This document shows, in pieces, positions 56,101 through 64,000 of a stretch of DNA of 64,000 bases. A program made the translations under genes and the position numbers. The stretch comes from Longimicrobium sp. GTDB lineage: Bacteria; Gemmatimonadota; Gemmatimonadetes; Longimicrobiales; Longimicrobiaceae. How positions within the stretch are numbered: the stretch's first letter is position 1; each line of letters opens with the position of its first letter. Where the stretch lies: assembly GCF_036388275.1 (NCBI RefSeq), contig NZ_DASVSF010000089.1, forward strand, positions 62,001 to 126,000, written 5' to 3'. The notes under the pieces are model-generated. The model saw only the letters and a list, made by a program, of their open reading frames with translations, ran no database searches and was not told the DNA's origin.

Positions 56101-57161
56101 TGGTGTACGGTTTTCTGCGGCGGGGAAAGGGAAGCCGCCCGGCACGTACCCTGGTAGTAGACGTGGGTGCCGGGACGGTGGACTACGCCGCCGTCCGGTG
56201 CACGTTCGCGGGCGACACGCTGGCTGAGATCGCGGTGGAGGGGCTTGCCGTCTCTCGCGCGGCCGGGAACCGCTTCGACGAAGCGGTGGGGGCGTTCCTG
56301 GGCGTGGTGGGGGGAGGCGCCCGCAAGCTGCGGGGGATCAAGGAAACCCGCTTTACCGATCCGGAGGCGCTGCACGCCGATCCCGACCCCGAGGTCGCCC
56401 GGTTCCTGGCGGACGACACCGCCCGGGAGTACTTCCGCGCGGCCATCGACACCCCCCTGGACGCGCTGCTGGGCAGGCTGAGCCTGCAGCCAGCGTGGGC
56501 GCCGCCCGGCTTTGACCAGGTGGTGCTCAGCGGGCGGGGCTCGCTGGGCGCCGGGTGGAAGCAGCACCTGGCGGAGGCGCTCACGACCCGCGGGCTGGTG
56601 CCGGCCGGTGCCGAGCGTGCCTGGCTGCATTGGCTGGGCGCAGGCGAGGGTCGGGGTGCCAACCGCGTGCGGGCGCAGGCGGAGCGGCTCAAGGGCGCCG
56701 TCGCCGAGGGGGCGCTGGCGCTGCTCGCCTTCGAGCAGACCCGCATCCAGACCAGCCGCGACATCCTGCGCGACCACCTGATCCTGATCACCCAGAACAC
56801 GGAAGGCTTTCGCGCCCGGCTGCTCCTCCGCGCTGGTGAGCCCGTCCCCGAGGCCGGGGTGCCGGCCGAGCCGGTGAACTGGGAGGGATGGGCCCGCGCC
56901 TGGCTGGTCTACTCGTCGCATCCGCCCCTGAACGCGGTGCCGGGGGTGCCCGGATACGACGCCGAGCGGCTGTGGCGGGCCATCGGCGGCAAGGGCGCGG
57001 CGTCCGAAGGCCAGGGCGTTCCCGAGGTCCGCCAGGCCGCCCCTCCCCCCCGTCCGCGCCCGGGGGAGGAGCGCGGCGCCGTGCTGCGGGTGCGCGTGGA
57101 GCGGGGCGGGGTGGTGCGCTGGACCTTTCAACCACAGCCGGAGAGGAGCCTGACGGCATGA
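53154..57161 (+). CDS. Membrane-anchored protein with cytoplasmic Hsp70/actin-like ATPase domain
   Basis: 1,335 residues from GTG 53154, with GGGGGGAG eight bases upstream. A signal peptide (LACGLALALLALPAAG) leads to an extracytoplasmic part (to about 450), which starts like a von Willebrand A-type strand (RTLVVVTWERR). One membrane helix follows at about 455-482. After a beta-rich linker, residues about 800-1250 form an actin/Hsp70 ATPase: phosphate 1 VAVDFGTSATRMAF (Asp809), phosphate 2 LVVDVGAGTVDYAAV (Asp1003) and the adenosine segment QVVLSGRGSLGAGW. Membrane-spanning Hsp70-type ATPases are rare. It would link ATP-driven changes in the cytoplasm to wall synthesis outside. Neighbours overlap by four bases. 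Confidence 0.75.
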   Translation: MKHANWLACGLALALLALPAAGQDEGRTLVVVTWERRVGSPFGAHPEAYGDSLAVWRGQVLDLLFADGAAGPGTGPLVLPGDAVALFADGATEEFPGRAPLTRESSGERVGQVLRQMLTLPGAPGEPAPAFRLLHASGAGDRERVDAEIRAAITCRLASAPPDCATERGGGGPGTEARAFSRPLLTFPEQYAAASAAFARDRGELPASVYWIWVQVGGRVNEVNSLAAEIVRDFGDSPAGRAVEGHHARAARSMTFRLLGRGGRPGAEGGVALWKVTSASLERMMNPPASLPLALQARSDSTWRAVDPRYDPRPGFFESTSGLLPSGSLRVVLAPPRPVAQGDLLRLQARLLCTRPGESPDTMVLAPDAWVLRGETASLDARAADQVHAHAARCLPSQAFGAKLRRQAFRRRVPVDWKMEVAALVGPRPDTAALAAPPVLTVLELRRSWAQSLLGLTEYLILAACAVAALGVLGWWGWHFLSPTVLAPVLLGADGAPFAPGAPLPLATGGGAPTAVRLALQRRSGRRRGGRVTVPVWGTGLQAEVPLRPDAEAARVVEVRTPTAGAAGRQASPLRVQVPVQRGAGAAPLALYAPDSVVDVDRAPVGVPLRAGIEVEVGGVAAGGIRVLPGSFYLPCTLRLGHVPVRRPPRVLVRLDQGYLYRGLRIDPREWSADVPLELGTLRLLHPAEPGVTARPYPVRLELKARARAGALAGGRDVAVPVRAAIRHAGQAAAELSLLLDRAELDLPLEVFPAELLDVAARTGRLEVEVRGFWSEVRENVELEARPLESARESVRVYPGEQIHGVAVDFGTSATRMAFLGDMEGPERVAAVCIPDPLIPADPDSNPEEWPGELDSEVGVDAEGHVVKAGDRGRLATDGHGFDSLKQALMDNPGDQAAWIAAGEVIGRLGELVEREGGNVRLARWVDGIWRPYSRPLPAPLRYLLLVTVPDSFTHAEQSALMERFAGWRSAVEVFPLREAEAVVYGFLRRGKGSRPARTLVVDVGAGTVDYAAVRCTFAGDTLAEIAVEGLAVSRAAGNRFDEAVGAFLGVVGGGARKLRGIKETRFTDPEALHADPDPEVARFLADDTAREYFRAAIDTPLDALLGRLSLQPAWAPPGFDQVVLSGRGSLGAGWKQHLAEALTTRGLVPAGAERAWLHWLGAGEGRGANRVRAQAERLKGAVAEGALALLAFEQTRIQTSRDILRDHLILITQNTEGFRARLLLRAGEPVPEAGVPAEPVNWEGWARAWLVYSSHPPLNAVPGVPGYDAERLWRAIGGKGAASEGQGVPEVRQAAPPPRPRPGEERGAVLRVRVERGGVVRWTFQPQPERSLTA

Positions 57162-58966
57162 GCACGCCGATCGCCGTGGCGGACATCCGCAACCTCCGCA
57201 GCGGATTGAAGAAGCTGTTCACCAGCGGGGACCTGGACGAGGCCCAGGTGGTGTATCCTCCCTGGCCCACTCCCCGGCAGGAAGACACCGGGGAGTGGAG
57301 CGTTCCTGTCGCCCTGGCGGTGGACTTCGGCACCAGCGCCATCGCCGCCGCCGTGGTCGCGCGTGACCTTCCCGACGTGCTGATCCTGGGCCCGGAGCGG
57401 GAGCCCCTGCGGCCGTCGCACTTCGGCCGGCGTGAGGGACTTCGCTCATCGTCGCTGGAAGGCAACTACCGCCTGGAGATGGTGATTGAGGAGGACCCGG
57501 GCGCGCGCGAGCGCTGGGACTACTTTCCCTGCCTCAAGCGGCGTATCGAGCTCCTGGCGCGAAAGAACGTGCAGGGGTGGGAGCAGGAGGCCCTGCTCGA
57601 CGTGGCGGCGGTGGCGGCGCAGGCCCTGCGCGCCGCGCGCGACACGAAGGGGCAGACGCTTCGCCAGCGCCTGCGCGACGGATTCGAAATCTACCTGGCG
57701 GTGCCCAACAACTTTCCGCCGCAGGGGGTAAAGGTCCTTCAACGGGGCGTGTTCTTTGGAGCGGCCGCGGCCACGGGGCGGCGCCCCTCTCCCCGGGTCA
57801 CGACTGTCCTGGAGGCGGAGGCCGTGGCGTACGCCGAGTTCGGACGACGGCGCCTGACCCGGGAGCCCGTGCTTTCGGGATCGGCGCTCATCCTGGACGC
57901 GGGCGCGGGCACCACCGACGCCACCGTGGTACGCATTGAGGGCGAGGGGCTCCGGGTGGTGGCGCACGCCGGTATTCCCGTGGGCGGCATAGACCTGGAC
58001 GCGCTGATCGCCGAGCAGGGCGGGTCGGGCCTCGGCCAGCGCCAGCGCGGGCGTCTGGAGCGGCTGCGCGCCGCCCCGGGGTACAAGCTGCGGTTCTGGT
58101 CCGCCACCTCCGCGCCCCCGGACGGCGACCGCCATCAGGCCCTGGCCAAGGCGCTGGTGGACGAGCGCGGGTATTCCGACACCTCGCCCGACGGACACCC
58201 GCTGGCCGAAGCGCTCAAGGCGGGGTATAACCGGTACCTGGGACTGGCCGTGCACGGGCTGCTGGACAGCCTGCACCCCGCCGTGCTGGCGGACGTCACG
58301 CAGGTGGTGGTGAGCGGGCGGGCCAGCTTGCTCGCCGGCTTCCGTGAGGCCGTGGGCGCCGCACTCGAGGGGCGGATCGCCAAGGGCGCGCCGATCGAGC
58401 CGCCGCGGCCGCTGGGCAGCCACGGGGCCGACCCGCGCAAGCTGGCGGTGGTGGAGGGGGTGGCCACGTTCGCCGCGCGGGACTTTGTCACCTACCGGCG
58501 TCCCCTGCAGGCGGGGGCGGAGATCTACGTCGAGGCCCCGTGGCTGGACCCGCCGGACCGGGTGCTGCTGGAGTCCGGTCATCCCCTGGTGGACGGATGG
58601 GGGGTGGTGGCCTTTCACAACCCCCAGAACGACACGCGACGGCGGACCGTGCGCAAGCGCACGCTCAGCTACGATGTGCTGCAGTCGCTGGTGCAGCGCG
58701 GGTTCTTCGACGGCGCCAGGGACGTGGACCTGCTCCTGGCCTGGTCGTCCATGCCGCTGCTGCGCATTCCCACGGCTCCTCCCTACACCGCATGGATCGC
58801 CTACAACTTCTTTCTGCAGAAGGCCATCGGAGAAGTCTCGGGAGAACGCTTCGACGCACACTCCATTGCCCCCGAGCCGGACGGCGCCGGCGACTGGATC
58901 CATCCCGTGCACCGGCTGCAGGAGAACTGGTTTGAGGAGTGGTTCATCATGAGGAAGAGCGCATGA
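57158..58966 (+). CDS. Soluble Hsp70/actin-like ATPase
   Basis: 602 residues, without signal or membrane segments. Phosphate 1 is LAVDFGTSAIAAAVV (Asp56), phosphate 2 is LILDAGAGTTDATVV (Asp247) and the adenosine motif is VVVSGRASLLAGF (about 383-396). The fold belongs to the actin/Hsp70 superfamily, but no substrate-binding domain of DnaK type follows: after the ATPase comes a C-terminal region with Trp-rich segments. Its motifs are close to those of the membrane-bound neighbour, so the two look like paralogues that could assemble together, as actin-like proteins such as FtsA and MreB do beside wall synthases. A ribosome site GGAGAGGAG precedes the ATG. Overlaps of four bases join it to both neighbours. 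Confidence 0.75.
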   Translation: MSTPIAVADIRNLRSGLKKLFTSGDLDEAQVVYPPWPTPRQEDTGEWSVPVALAVDFGTSAIAAAVVARDLPDVLILGPEREPLRPSHFGRREGLRSSSLEGNYRLEMVIEEDPGARERWDYFPCLKRRIELLARKNVQGWEQEALLDVAAVAAQALRAARDTKGQTLRQRLRDGFEIYLAVPNNFPPQGVKVLQRGVFFGAAAATGRRPSPRVTTVLEAEAVAYAEFGRRRLTREPVLSGSALILDAGAGTTDATVVRIEGEGLRVVAHAGIPVGGIDLDALIAEQGGSGLGQRQRGRLERLRAAPGYKLRFWSATSAPPDGDRHQALAKALVDERGYSDTSPDGHPLAEALKAGYNRYLGLAVHGLLDSLHPAVLADVTQVVVSGRASLLAGFREAVGAALEGRIAKGAPIEPPRPLGSHGADPRKLAVVEGVATFAARDFVTYRRPLQAGAEIYVEAPWLDPPDRVLLESGHPLVDGWGVVAFHNPQNDTRRRTVRKRTLSYDVLQSLVQRGFFDGARDVDLLLAWSSMPLLRIPTAPPYTAWIAYNFFLQKAIGEVSGERFDAHSIAPEPDGAGDWIHPVHRLQENWFEEWFIMRKSA

Positions 58967-61900
58967 GCCTTCGAGCGTGGGTGCTGGCGGCGCTGCTGGC
59001 GCTGCCCGCGGGGAACGCCGTGGCCCAGGCGCGGGTCCCGCGGCTGGCCACGGCCCCCGGCACCGCCTACTTCGTGGTGCCGTCCCCCGGGGCCCCCGAC
59101 AGCGTCTGGTTCGGGTGGAGCTGGCCCCAGGCGGACCCCCTCTCGGCGCAGCTGTTCGAGCAGGGTTCCCAGGCCAGGCTCACGCCGTTCGCCGGCGCGG
59201 CGCCCGCGCCGCGGCAGGCGCAGGCCGTCCGCTTTCCCGCCGTGGCCGTGGGTCCGCAGGGCGAGCTCTGGCTTCTGCAGGGCGAGGGCGCCGCGGAGTG
59301 GCTGACGCTGCTGGACGCCGCCGAGGCAACGCTGCGGCGAGGAGGCCAGCGGCTGCCGGGAACGCAGCTGCGGGGCGTCAACGATCTCGGCAGGTTCGGC
59401 CGCTGCACCGTCTACTCCGCGCCGCCGCTCGCGCCGCTCGGGGGCGACACGGGCCGGGTGCGTCTGCCGACGTTGCGTGCGACGGCGGCGGCGTCGCCGA
59501 CCGCTTTCCCGGTCGAGGTTACGCCCGGTGAGGAAGTCGCCGTACCGCGCTACAGCCGCTGGCTGGTGGCGGACGGCAGACCGTGCACCCCCGGCCCGGC
59601 GGATACACTGCGGCTCTTTCGCGCAGACACCGCCGGGTTCTTCCTCACCCTTACCGGGGTCCAGGTCGGGGCGGCGGACGTGTCGAACGGTCCGTGGCCC
59701 AATTGGGTGCCCGGGGTGCGCAGGAGGAGCACCGGCCCCGGGCCGTTCGCGCAGGAGATCGTGTTGAAGGCGGCGGATCTCCCGCAGCCCGGTGTGGGAG
59801 GCACCGACCTTTGCGCGGCGGAGGTGTTCCGCGCCGTATGCTCGTGGGACCGTGCTCTGCGGCGCGGCGTCTACACGGTCTCGGACTCGATGGGCAACCG
59901 CGCGGGCCCGCTGGCGGCGGCGGTACGCGCGTCCTGCGCCAGCCTGCTCGCCGGCGTGGGAAGCTGCGGAAGCGTCGGCGACCGCCTCTGGCGGACGCGG
60001 ACGGGGATCACCGCGGCGTGGGGATACGGCGGCGTGCTGGTTCTCTCCGCTGCTCCCCGCATCGAAAGCCGCGCGCGTGACGACTCGTTGTCCTGGATCA
60101 TCGCCGCCGCGCTCGCCGATTCGCTCGCCACGGCGCGCCGGCTGGTGCTGGGAACCGACACCCTGACCGTCCGCGTGGTTCCCTCGCGGCCGCCAGGCTG
60201 GTCCCTGGCAGAGTTGATCGTCGCCGGGTTGATCGTGCTCGTGTCGCTGCTGGGGGCGGCGTACCTGCATTCGAGGCACCGAGACACGAAGGACGACGAC
60301 CTGCGCTCGCGGTTGTACCGCGCGCTCGTCATTGAGGCCGTCCGTTCCACCGCCCCCGCACTCACCGAGCGCTCGCAACGCGCGCCGCTGGACGTGGTTG
60401 CCTTCGGGTGGGCACTTGCCGATCCGACCGGGCTCCCCGCCCGGCGTGGCTTGCAGGCGCTGCGGCTGCCGCGCCGCGAGAAGCCCGGCGCCGCGCTCCA
60501 CAGCAACGGAAAGGTTGTCACTCACTTCGACCAGCTCCTGCGATTCGACAGGCCGGCAACGGCGGTGAAGCGGGACCTGTGGGGCGCCTCTCCGGCGTTC
60601 CTGGTACTGGGCGGGCGTTACCTTGCCGCGTCTCAGCCCTCTTCATCCGGAAAGAAGCAGCAGTGGACGGAGGCGCGCGACGAGGTGGTCAGGGCCGCGG
60701 GCACAGCGGCCCTGCGCGCCGCTCGCCCCCCGTGGAGAGACGCCGATGCGGAGGGTGCCACGCGGTGGGCCGCGCACCTGGCGCTGGGGGCGGAGCTTGC
60801 GGGCGGACACGCGGCGGAGGACGGGGTGCTGCGCGCGGTCCTGACCAGCGAGATGGTACCCGCCGCGGTCCGGACATACCTGTACCAGCTGGAGAAGCTG
60901 CCGGACGACGTCCGCACGTCTCCGGCCGTCTGGGTGCGGCTCGGCCGGGAGGCGCGCGGCGCGTTCGGCCCCGTCCGCCGGTCCGGAGCGGAGGGCGGCG
61001 ACGCGGGCGATGACGCGCAGCCGGGGCCGCTGCACGAAGAGCTGCGCCGCGCGCCGTGGCTGGCGGTGCTGCTGGGCTTCTGGTCGGAGCAGAAGAGTGA
61101 GGAAGGCCGTGCCAGGCACCCAGACCTGAGCCGGCTCGCCGACGAGGTGCGGGTCGCCGGCGGTGACGGGCTTCCTGCACAACCCAGGGGAATTGAGAAG
61201 CCCGAGGCCGCTCTGCTGCTGGGATGGTGGCTGGTACGCCAGCCGGCGGTGGGCGCCAGTGAAGCTCTCCCGCATGTGGAGGACACGAATCCTCCGGAAG
61301 TCACGCTCCCAGCAGCCGCAACGAAAGGCGCGGACGACACGCGGAACGAGCGGTACCCGGAGCGGCGAAAGGAGGGCGGCGGTACGACGACTGGCCTGGC
61401 GCCGGAGCACATCGACAAGCTGCTCGAACGGGAGCTGAAGAAGGCGGAGGAGAGTAGGCGGATCCCCGAGTGGGTTTCCAGCCTCGATCGCCTGCTCGAC
61501 CGGACGGCGGCGGCGTCGGTGCGTCACACGGCCGAGCAGAACCTCAACGTGCGGCACGAGGCCCTGAACGCGAGAGAAGAGAGGCTGGAGGCGCGGGAGA
61601 ACTCGCTCGTCGAGGGGGCGGCCACGGTGGCCCGGACGGCGGCCGAGGTGCGGCTCATCGCGGAGCACCTGGCGGGCTTCGTCGAGGAGGTTCTGACGCG
61701 CACCGAACAGCGGATCCTGACCGAGCTGCGCGGACTGCCGTCCCAGATCCATCAGGCGGTGGAGACTCGGGCCCGTTCGGCGGTGGACGATTGGAAGGGC
61801 CTCATCCTGGATGCGGCGCAAAAGGAGGCGGCGGAGCGGGTGCGCACGGAGTGGGCGCCGTACCAGACGCGCATCGAGCAGATCCTTCCGGACCTGACCT

Positions 61901-62874
61901 CTCCCGAGGCGGAGCGCTCCGCGCAGTTGCTCCGCGAGCTGCACGGCCACCCGGGCCTTCTGCGCGACCTGCTGAGCCTTCGCAGCCGGGTGACGGACCA
62001 TACGTGGAGCCTGCTGGTGAACCCCGCCGACGCCGCGCTGGCCGAGGACCACCGCCAGGCTGGCGCGGACGCCGTGCAGCCCCGGGTAAACCGCGTGGTG
62101 AACCAGATCCAGTCGCTTCCGGGGGACGGTCAGACCCGGGTGCAGGAGGTGCTAGTGAACGTGGACGTGCTTGCCCGGTGGGCGGAGCAGCTCTGGCGCG
62201 CCCTGCTGGTTCCCGCCGTCAACGACAGGGTTGCCGGCCTTTCGGACGCGGCGCGCGCCGAGTGGGACCAGAGCTACCGGGCGCTGCTGCACTTCGTGGT
62301 GAACCACGCGGGCGCGTACAGCCGGCTCCTGTCCACGATGCGGGGCGGTCCGGACGGGCGCGCGGAGCGTCCGCTCCTGGTGGATGCGGAGGTGCTGCGC
62401 GGGCTGGACGGCACGAACGCTGATATTGCGGGCCGCCTGCGTATGCAGCTGCTTCCTCCCGAGCGGCTGGGGGAGCTGGACCGGGTGGTGCTGGCCATCC
62501 AGTACCTTACGGAAGCGTTCCCGCTCGAGCAGCTGGAACGGATTCGAACGGGGCTGGGCGACTCGCTGCTCGCCGATCTGCAGGATCGCCTTTCCCGGGC
62601 GGGCTTTGCCCCCCGCTTTCACGACTTGGTGCGCGGAATCTCCGAGCCGCTGGGGCTGGAGTACCGGCCCGTGGTCTACTACCAGAGCTCCATCGATGCG
62701 CCGGCCTTCCGGTTCATCGACCGCGAGGTAAGTCGCATCTCCCTTTCCCAGCGCCTGGGATACGAGGCCAGGCCCGGTTCGGAAACGCTGGTGGTGCGGT
62801 TGGAGCGGCCGTTTTTCTTCGACGCGGTGCACAAGCACTACTATGCCGGCTTCGCGCACGTGGCGCGGCCATAA
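58963..62874 (+). CDS. Single-pass membrane protein with coiled coil
   Basis: 1,303 residues. A signal peptide (VLAALLALPAGNAVAQ) precedes an extracytoplasmic region of about 390 residues. A membrane helix lies at about 414-436 (LAELIVAGLIVLVSLLGAAYL). The long cytoplasmic part holds, at about 810-950, a heptad-rich coiled coil (LNVRHEALNAREERLEARE) and a further helical region. The C-terminus returns to mixed alpha/beta (EYRPVVYYQSSIDAPAFRF). The topology (short signal, outside domain, helix, cytoplasmic coiled coil) parallels the upstream Hsp70-like membrane protein and divisome organisers. No catalytic motif is recognised. The ATG overlaps the previous stop, with AGGAAG as ribosome site. 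Confidence 0.7.
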   Translation: MSLRAWVLAALLALPAGNAVAQARVPRLATAPGTAYFVVPSPGAPDSVWFGWSWPQADPLSAQLFEQGSQARLTPFAGAAPAPRQAQAVRFPAVAVGPQGELWLLQGEGAAEWLTLLDAAEATLRRGGQRLPGTQLRGVNDLGRFGRCTVYSAPPLAPLGGDTGRVRLPTLRATAAASPTAFPVEVTPGEEVAVPRYSRWLVADGRPCTPGPADTLRLFRADTAGFFLTLTGVQVGAADVSNGPWPNWVPGVRRRSTGPGPFAQEIVLKAADLPQPGVGGTDLCAAEVFRAVCSWDRALRRGVYTVSDSMGNRAGPLAAAVRASCASLLAGVGSCGSVGDRLWRTRTGITAAWGYGGVLVLSAAPRIESRARDDSLSWIIAAALADSLATARRLVLGTDTLTVRVVPSRPPGWSLAELIVAGLIVLVSLLGAAYLHSRHRDTKDDDLRSRLYRALVIEAVRSTAPALTERSQRAPLDVVAFGWALADPTGLPARRGLQALRLPRREKPGAALHSNGKVVTHFDQLLRFDRPATAVKRDLWGASPAFLVLGGRYLAASQPSSSGKKQQWTEARDEVVRAAGTAALRAARPPWRDADAEGATRWAAHLALGAELAGGHAAEDGVLRAVLTSEMVPAAVRTYLYQLEKLPDDVRTSPAVWVRLGREARGAFGPVRRSGAEGGDAGDDAQPGPLHEELRRAPWLAVLLGFWSEQKSEEGRARHPDLSRLADEVRVAGGDGLPAQPRGIEKPEAALLLGWWLVRQPAVGASEALPHVEDTNPPEVTLPAAATKGADDTRNERYPERRKEGGGTTTGLAPEHIDKLLERELKKAEESRRIPEWVSSLDRLLDRTAAASVRHTAEQNLNVRHEALNAREERLEARENSLVEGAATVARTAAEVRLIAEHLAGFVEEVLTRTEQRILTELRGLPSQIHQAVETRARSAVDDWKGLILDAAQKEAAERVRTEWAPYQTRIEQILPDLTSPEAERSAQLLRELHGHPGLLRDLLSLRSRVTDHTWSLLVNPADAALAEDHRQAGADAVQPRVNRVVNQIQSLPGDGQTRVQEVLVNVDVLARWAEQLWRALLVPAVNDRVAGLSDAARAEWDQSYRALLHFVVNHAGAYSRLLSTMRGGPDGRAERPLLVDAEVLRGLDGTNADIAGRLRMQLLPPERLGELDRVVLAIQYLTEAFPLEQLERIRTGLGDSLLADLQDRLSRAGFAPRFHDLVRGISEPLGLEYRPVVYYQSSIDAPAFRFIDREVSRISLSQRLGYEARPGSETLVVRLERPFFFDAVHKHYYAGFAHVARP

Positions 62875-62891
62875 GCGAAAAGGGTGCGGCA

Positions 62892-63581
62892 ATGGCGACC
62901 AGGGTCACCCACTTTCTTCCCCAAGCGCTCGACGTAGTGGAGCAGGCGCTGCGCAGCGCGCGTGCAATGGAACTGGGGATGGAGCCGTCGTACGAGCGGC
63001 TGTCGCTTCCCCACCGCGACAGCCCGTTCTTCACGCTGGCCGAAAGCCTTGCGCGCGGGCTTCCGGAGACCGTCGTGAAGCTTCTCCTTCTTCCGCGCGA
63101 GCACGAAGCGACGGGCGTTCGGCAGTGGGCGGGAGTGCTACAGCGGGAAGGTCGCGACCTGGCCGACGAGATCGCCCGACGGTGCGTGCTGCCGGCAACG
63201 ATCCAGGTCCTGGCGCTGCCGGTCACCCCCGGCCGCGAAGACGCGGCGCGCACCCTCGCCGTCCTCGGCGGGATCCCCGCCGAAGAGGTGCTGGGCGAGC
63301 CGAGCGCGACCGACACCGTCTCGTTCAGCTACATGGTGCGACCGTACATCCCCTGGCCGTCGCTGGGTGAGGCCAACCTCACCCCCGCGCAGCGCATGGA
63401 GTACTGGAAGCAGTATTGCGACTCCCCGGGCATTCACAAGCGGGTAGAGGGTGATGCGCGCTGGCAGCAGCATTTCTTCGAGGAGGCGCTATTCGGGGGA
63501 ACCGGCGGACCCGCCGCGGCCACCGGTGCGGGGAACCTGTTTCTCGTCTCCAAATGGCGCTGGCACCGAAAGGATCTCTGA
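62892..63581 (+). CDS. Conserved-looking small protein at the end of the SEDS-PBP operon
   Basis: 229 residues, no signal peptide or membrane segment. The N-terminal half is helical (LPQALDVVEQALRSARAMEL, then FFTLAESLARGLPETVVKLLLLP) and the C-terminal half has FSYMVRPYIPWPSL, LTPAQRMEYWKQY and a Gly/Ala linker before LFLVSKWRWHRKDL. I recognise no family. It starts 17 bases after the coiled-coil gene, so it is probably the last member of the unit. It converges with the minus-strand gene that reaches the right edge, with only two bases between stop codons. Confidence 0.65.
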   Translation: MATRVTHFLPQALDVVEQALRSARAMELGMEPSYERLSLPHRDSPFFTLAESLARGLPETVVKLLLLPREHEATGVRQWAGVLQREGRDLADEIARRCVLPATIQVLALPVTPGREDAARTLAVLGGIPAEEVLGEPSATDTVSFSYMVRPYIPWPSLGEANLTPAQRMEYWKQYCDSPGIHKRVEGDARWQQHFFEEALFGGTGGPAAATGAGNLFLVSKWRWHRKDL

Positions 63582-63583
63582 TT

Positions 63584-64000
63584 TCACCGGAGGTTTGATT
63601 CCGGCGACGGCTCCGGCCGCGCCACGGGCCCGCCGTCCTCCATCCCGGCAAACTTGAGGTCCCACCAGGCGGCCTCGCGCCCCTCGGGCAGGTCCCACTG
63701 CCCCTTCTCCAGCGCCTCCTCGCGGAGCGCCTCGCGCTCGATCAGCGCTTCCATCCGGCGGTCGCCGACCTCCGCCGGGCTGGGCTGCACCACCCACGGC
63801 GAGGGCGCGTCCAGGCGCTCGTCCAGGATCTCCGTCATGCCGCGCCGGGCTCGCTCCCGCGCGGTCCACTCCCGCGCGCGCTCGTCCCACCCGGCCCTTC
63901 CGGGCCGGAAGCCCACCTGCACGGCCTCCAGCAGCCGCGCCTGCCGCTGCGCCAGCTTGAGCTCCGGGACCGACATCGGCGCGCCGTTCAGCCAGCAGGG
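63584..64000 (-). CDS. Unknown protein, 5' end possibly outside the window
   Basis: The frame ends at 63584 and is open to the right edge; an ATG at 63976 would give 130 residues. It is highly charged and helical (EREALREEALEKGQWDLPEG) with several Trp and a C-terminal Pro/Ser-rich end. No known motif is seen. Because residues before that ATG remain open (CWLNGAP), the true start may lie beyond the window. Confidence 0.45.
   Translation of the reverse strand, partial: PCWLNGAPMSVPELKLAQRQARLLEAVQVGFRPGRAGWDERAREWTARERARRGMTEILDERLDAPSPWVVQPSPAEVGDRRMEALIEREALREEALEKGQWDLPEGREAAWWDLKFAGMEDGGPVARPEPSPESNLR

Overview
The window is GC-rich bacterial chromosome with Gram-negative traits: an LptE-like outer-membrane lipoprotein, a heptose-1-phosphate adenylyltransferase and lipobox-bearing lipoproteins. 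Long chains of start/stop-overlapping genes, a HEAT-repeat/cyclophilin lipoprotein and very high GC would fit Gemmatimonadota (Longimicrobium-like). That assignment is inference; there is no rRNA in the window.

Region 1 (1-7988) is ordinary chromosome. It holds the end of a carbohydrate-binding-like protein, a small membrane protein, and then an almost gapless run: YbgC-type thioesterase, HEAT-cyclophilin lipoprotein, a second lipoprotein, lptE-like, hemC, rfaE2-like, rph and rdgB. A good sigma-70-type promoter (1285-1313) precedes the run. tRNA-Pro(TGG) and tRNA-Arg(TCT) follow, with their own promoter and a hairpin terminator.

Region 2 (about 8000-42225) is an accessory island beside tRNA-Arg. 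It opens with a tyrosine recombinase, a small XRE regulator and a truncated integrase. Three copies of a TATGTAAACT-type motif and a decayed copy of the tRNA 3' half lie there. Next come co-directional defence genes: a 1,381-residue PD-(D/E)XK-STAND NTPase (Avs-like), a Wadjet operon jetABCD whose jetC carries a frameshift, and a two-gene set resembling Druantia type III. A secreted M12-type metalloprotease follows. Then comes a scarred zone with a TIG-repeat pseudogene, CBS-domain remnants and a three-gene minus-strand operon (zinc ribbon, His/Gly-rich protein, E2-like protein with a SEC-C-like tail). The island ends, as far as I can see, with an ECF-like sigma factor, an HTH protein and an AAA-ATPase/subtilase pair of the IetAS type. 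I found no second attachment site.

Region 3 (43021-63581) is one co-directional transcription unit of seven large genes, mostly overlapping by 4-11 bases. They encode a divergent SEDS (FtsW/RodA-like) protein with a large extracytoplasmic N-terminal region, a 1,248-residue penicillin-binding-protein-like transpeptidase, a protein with a repeated PRxxGxP motif, a membrane-anchored Hsp70/actin-like ATPase, a soluble Hsp70/actin-like ATPase, a single-pass coiled-coil protein and a small soluble protein. The layout parallels a divisome or elongasome (SEDS + PBP + actin-like ATPase + coiled-coil membrane protein). I do not know this set as a named system; it is the best candidate here for an undescribed envelope machine. 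A minus-strand gene of unknown function reaches the right edge.
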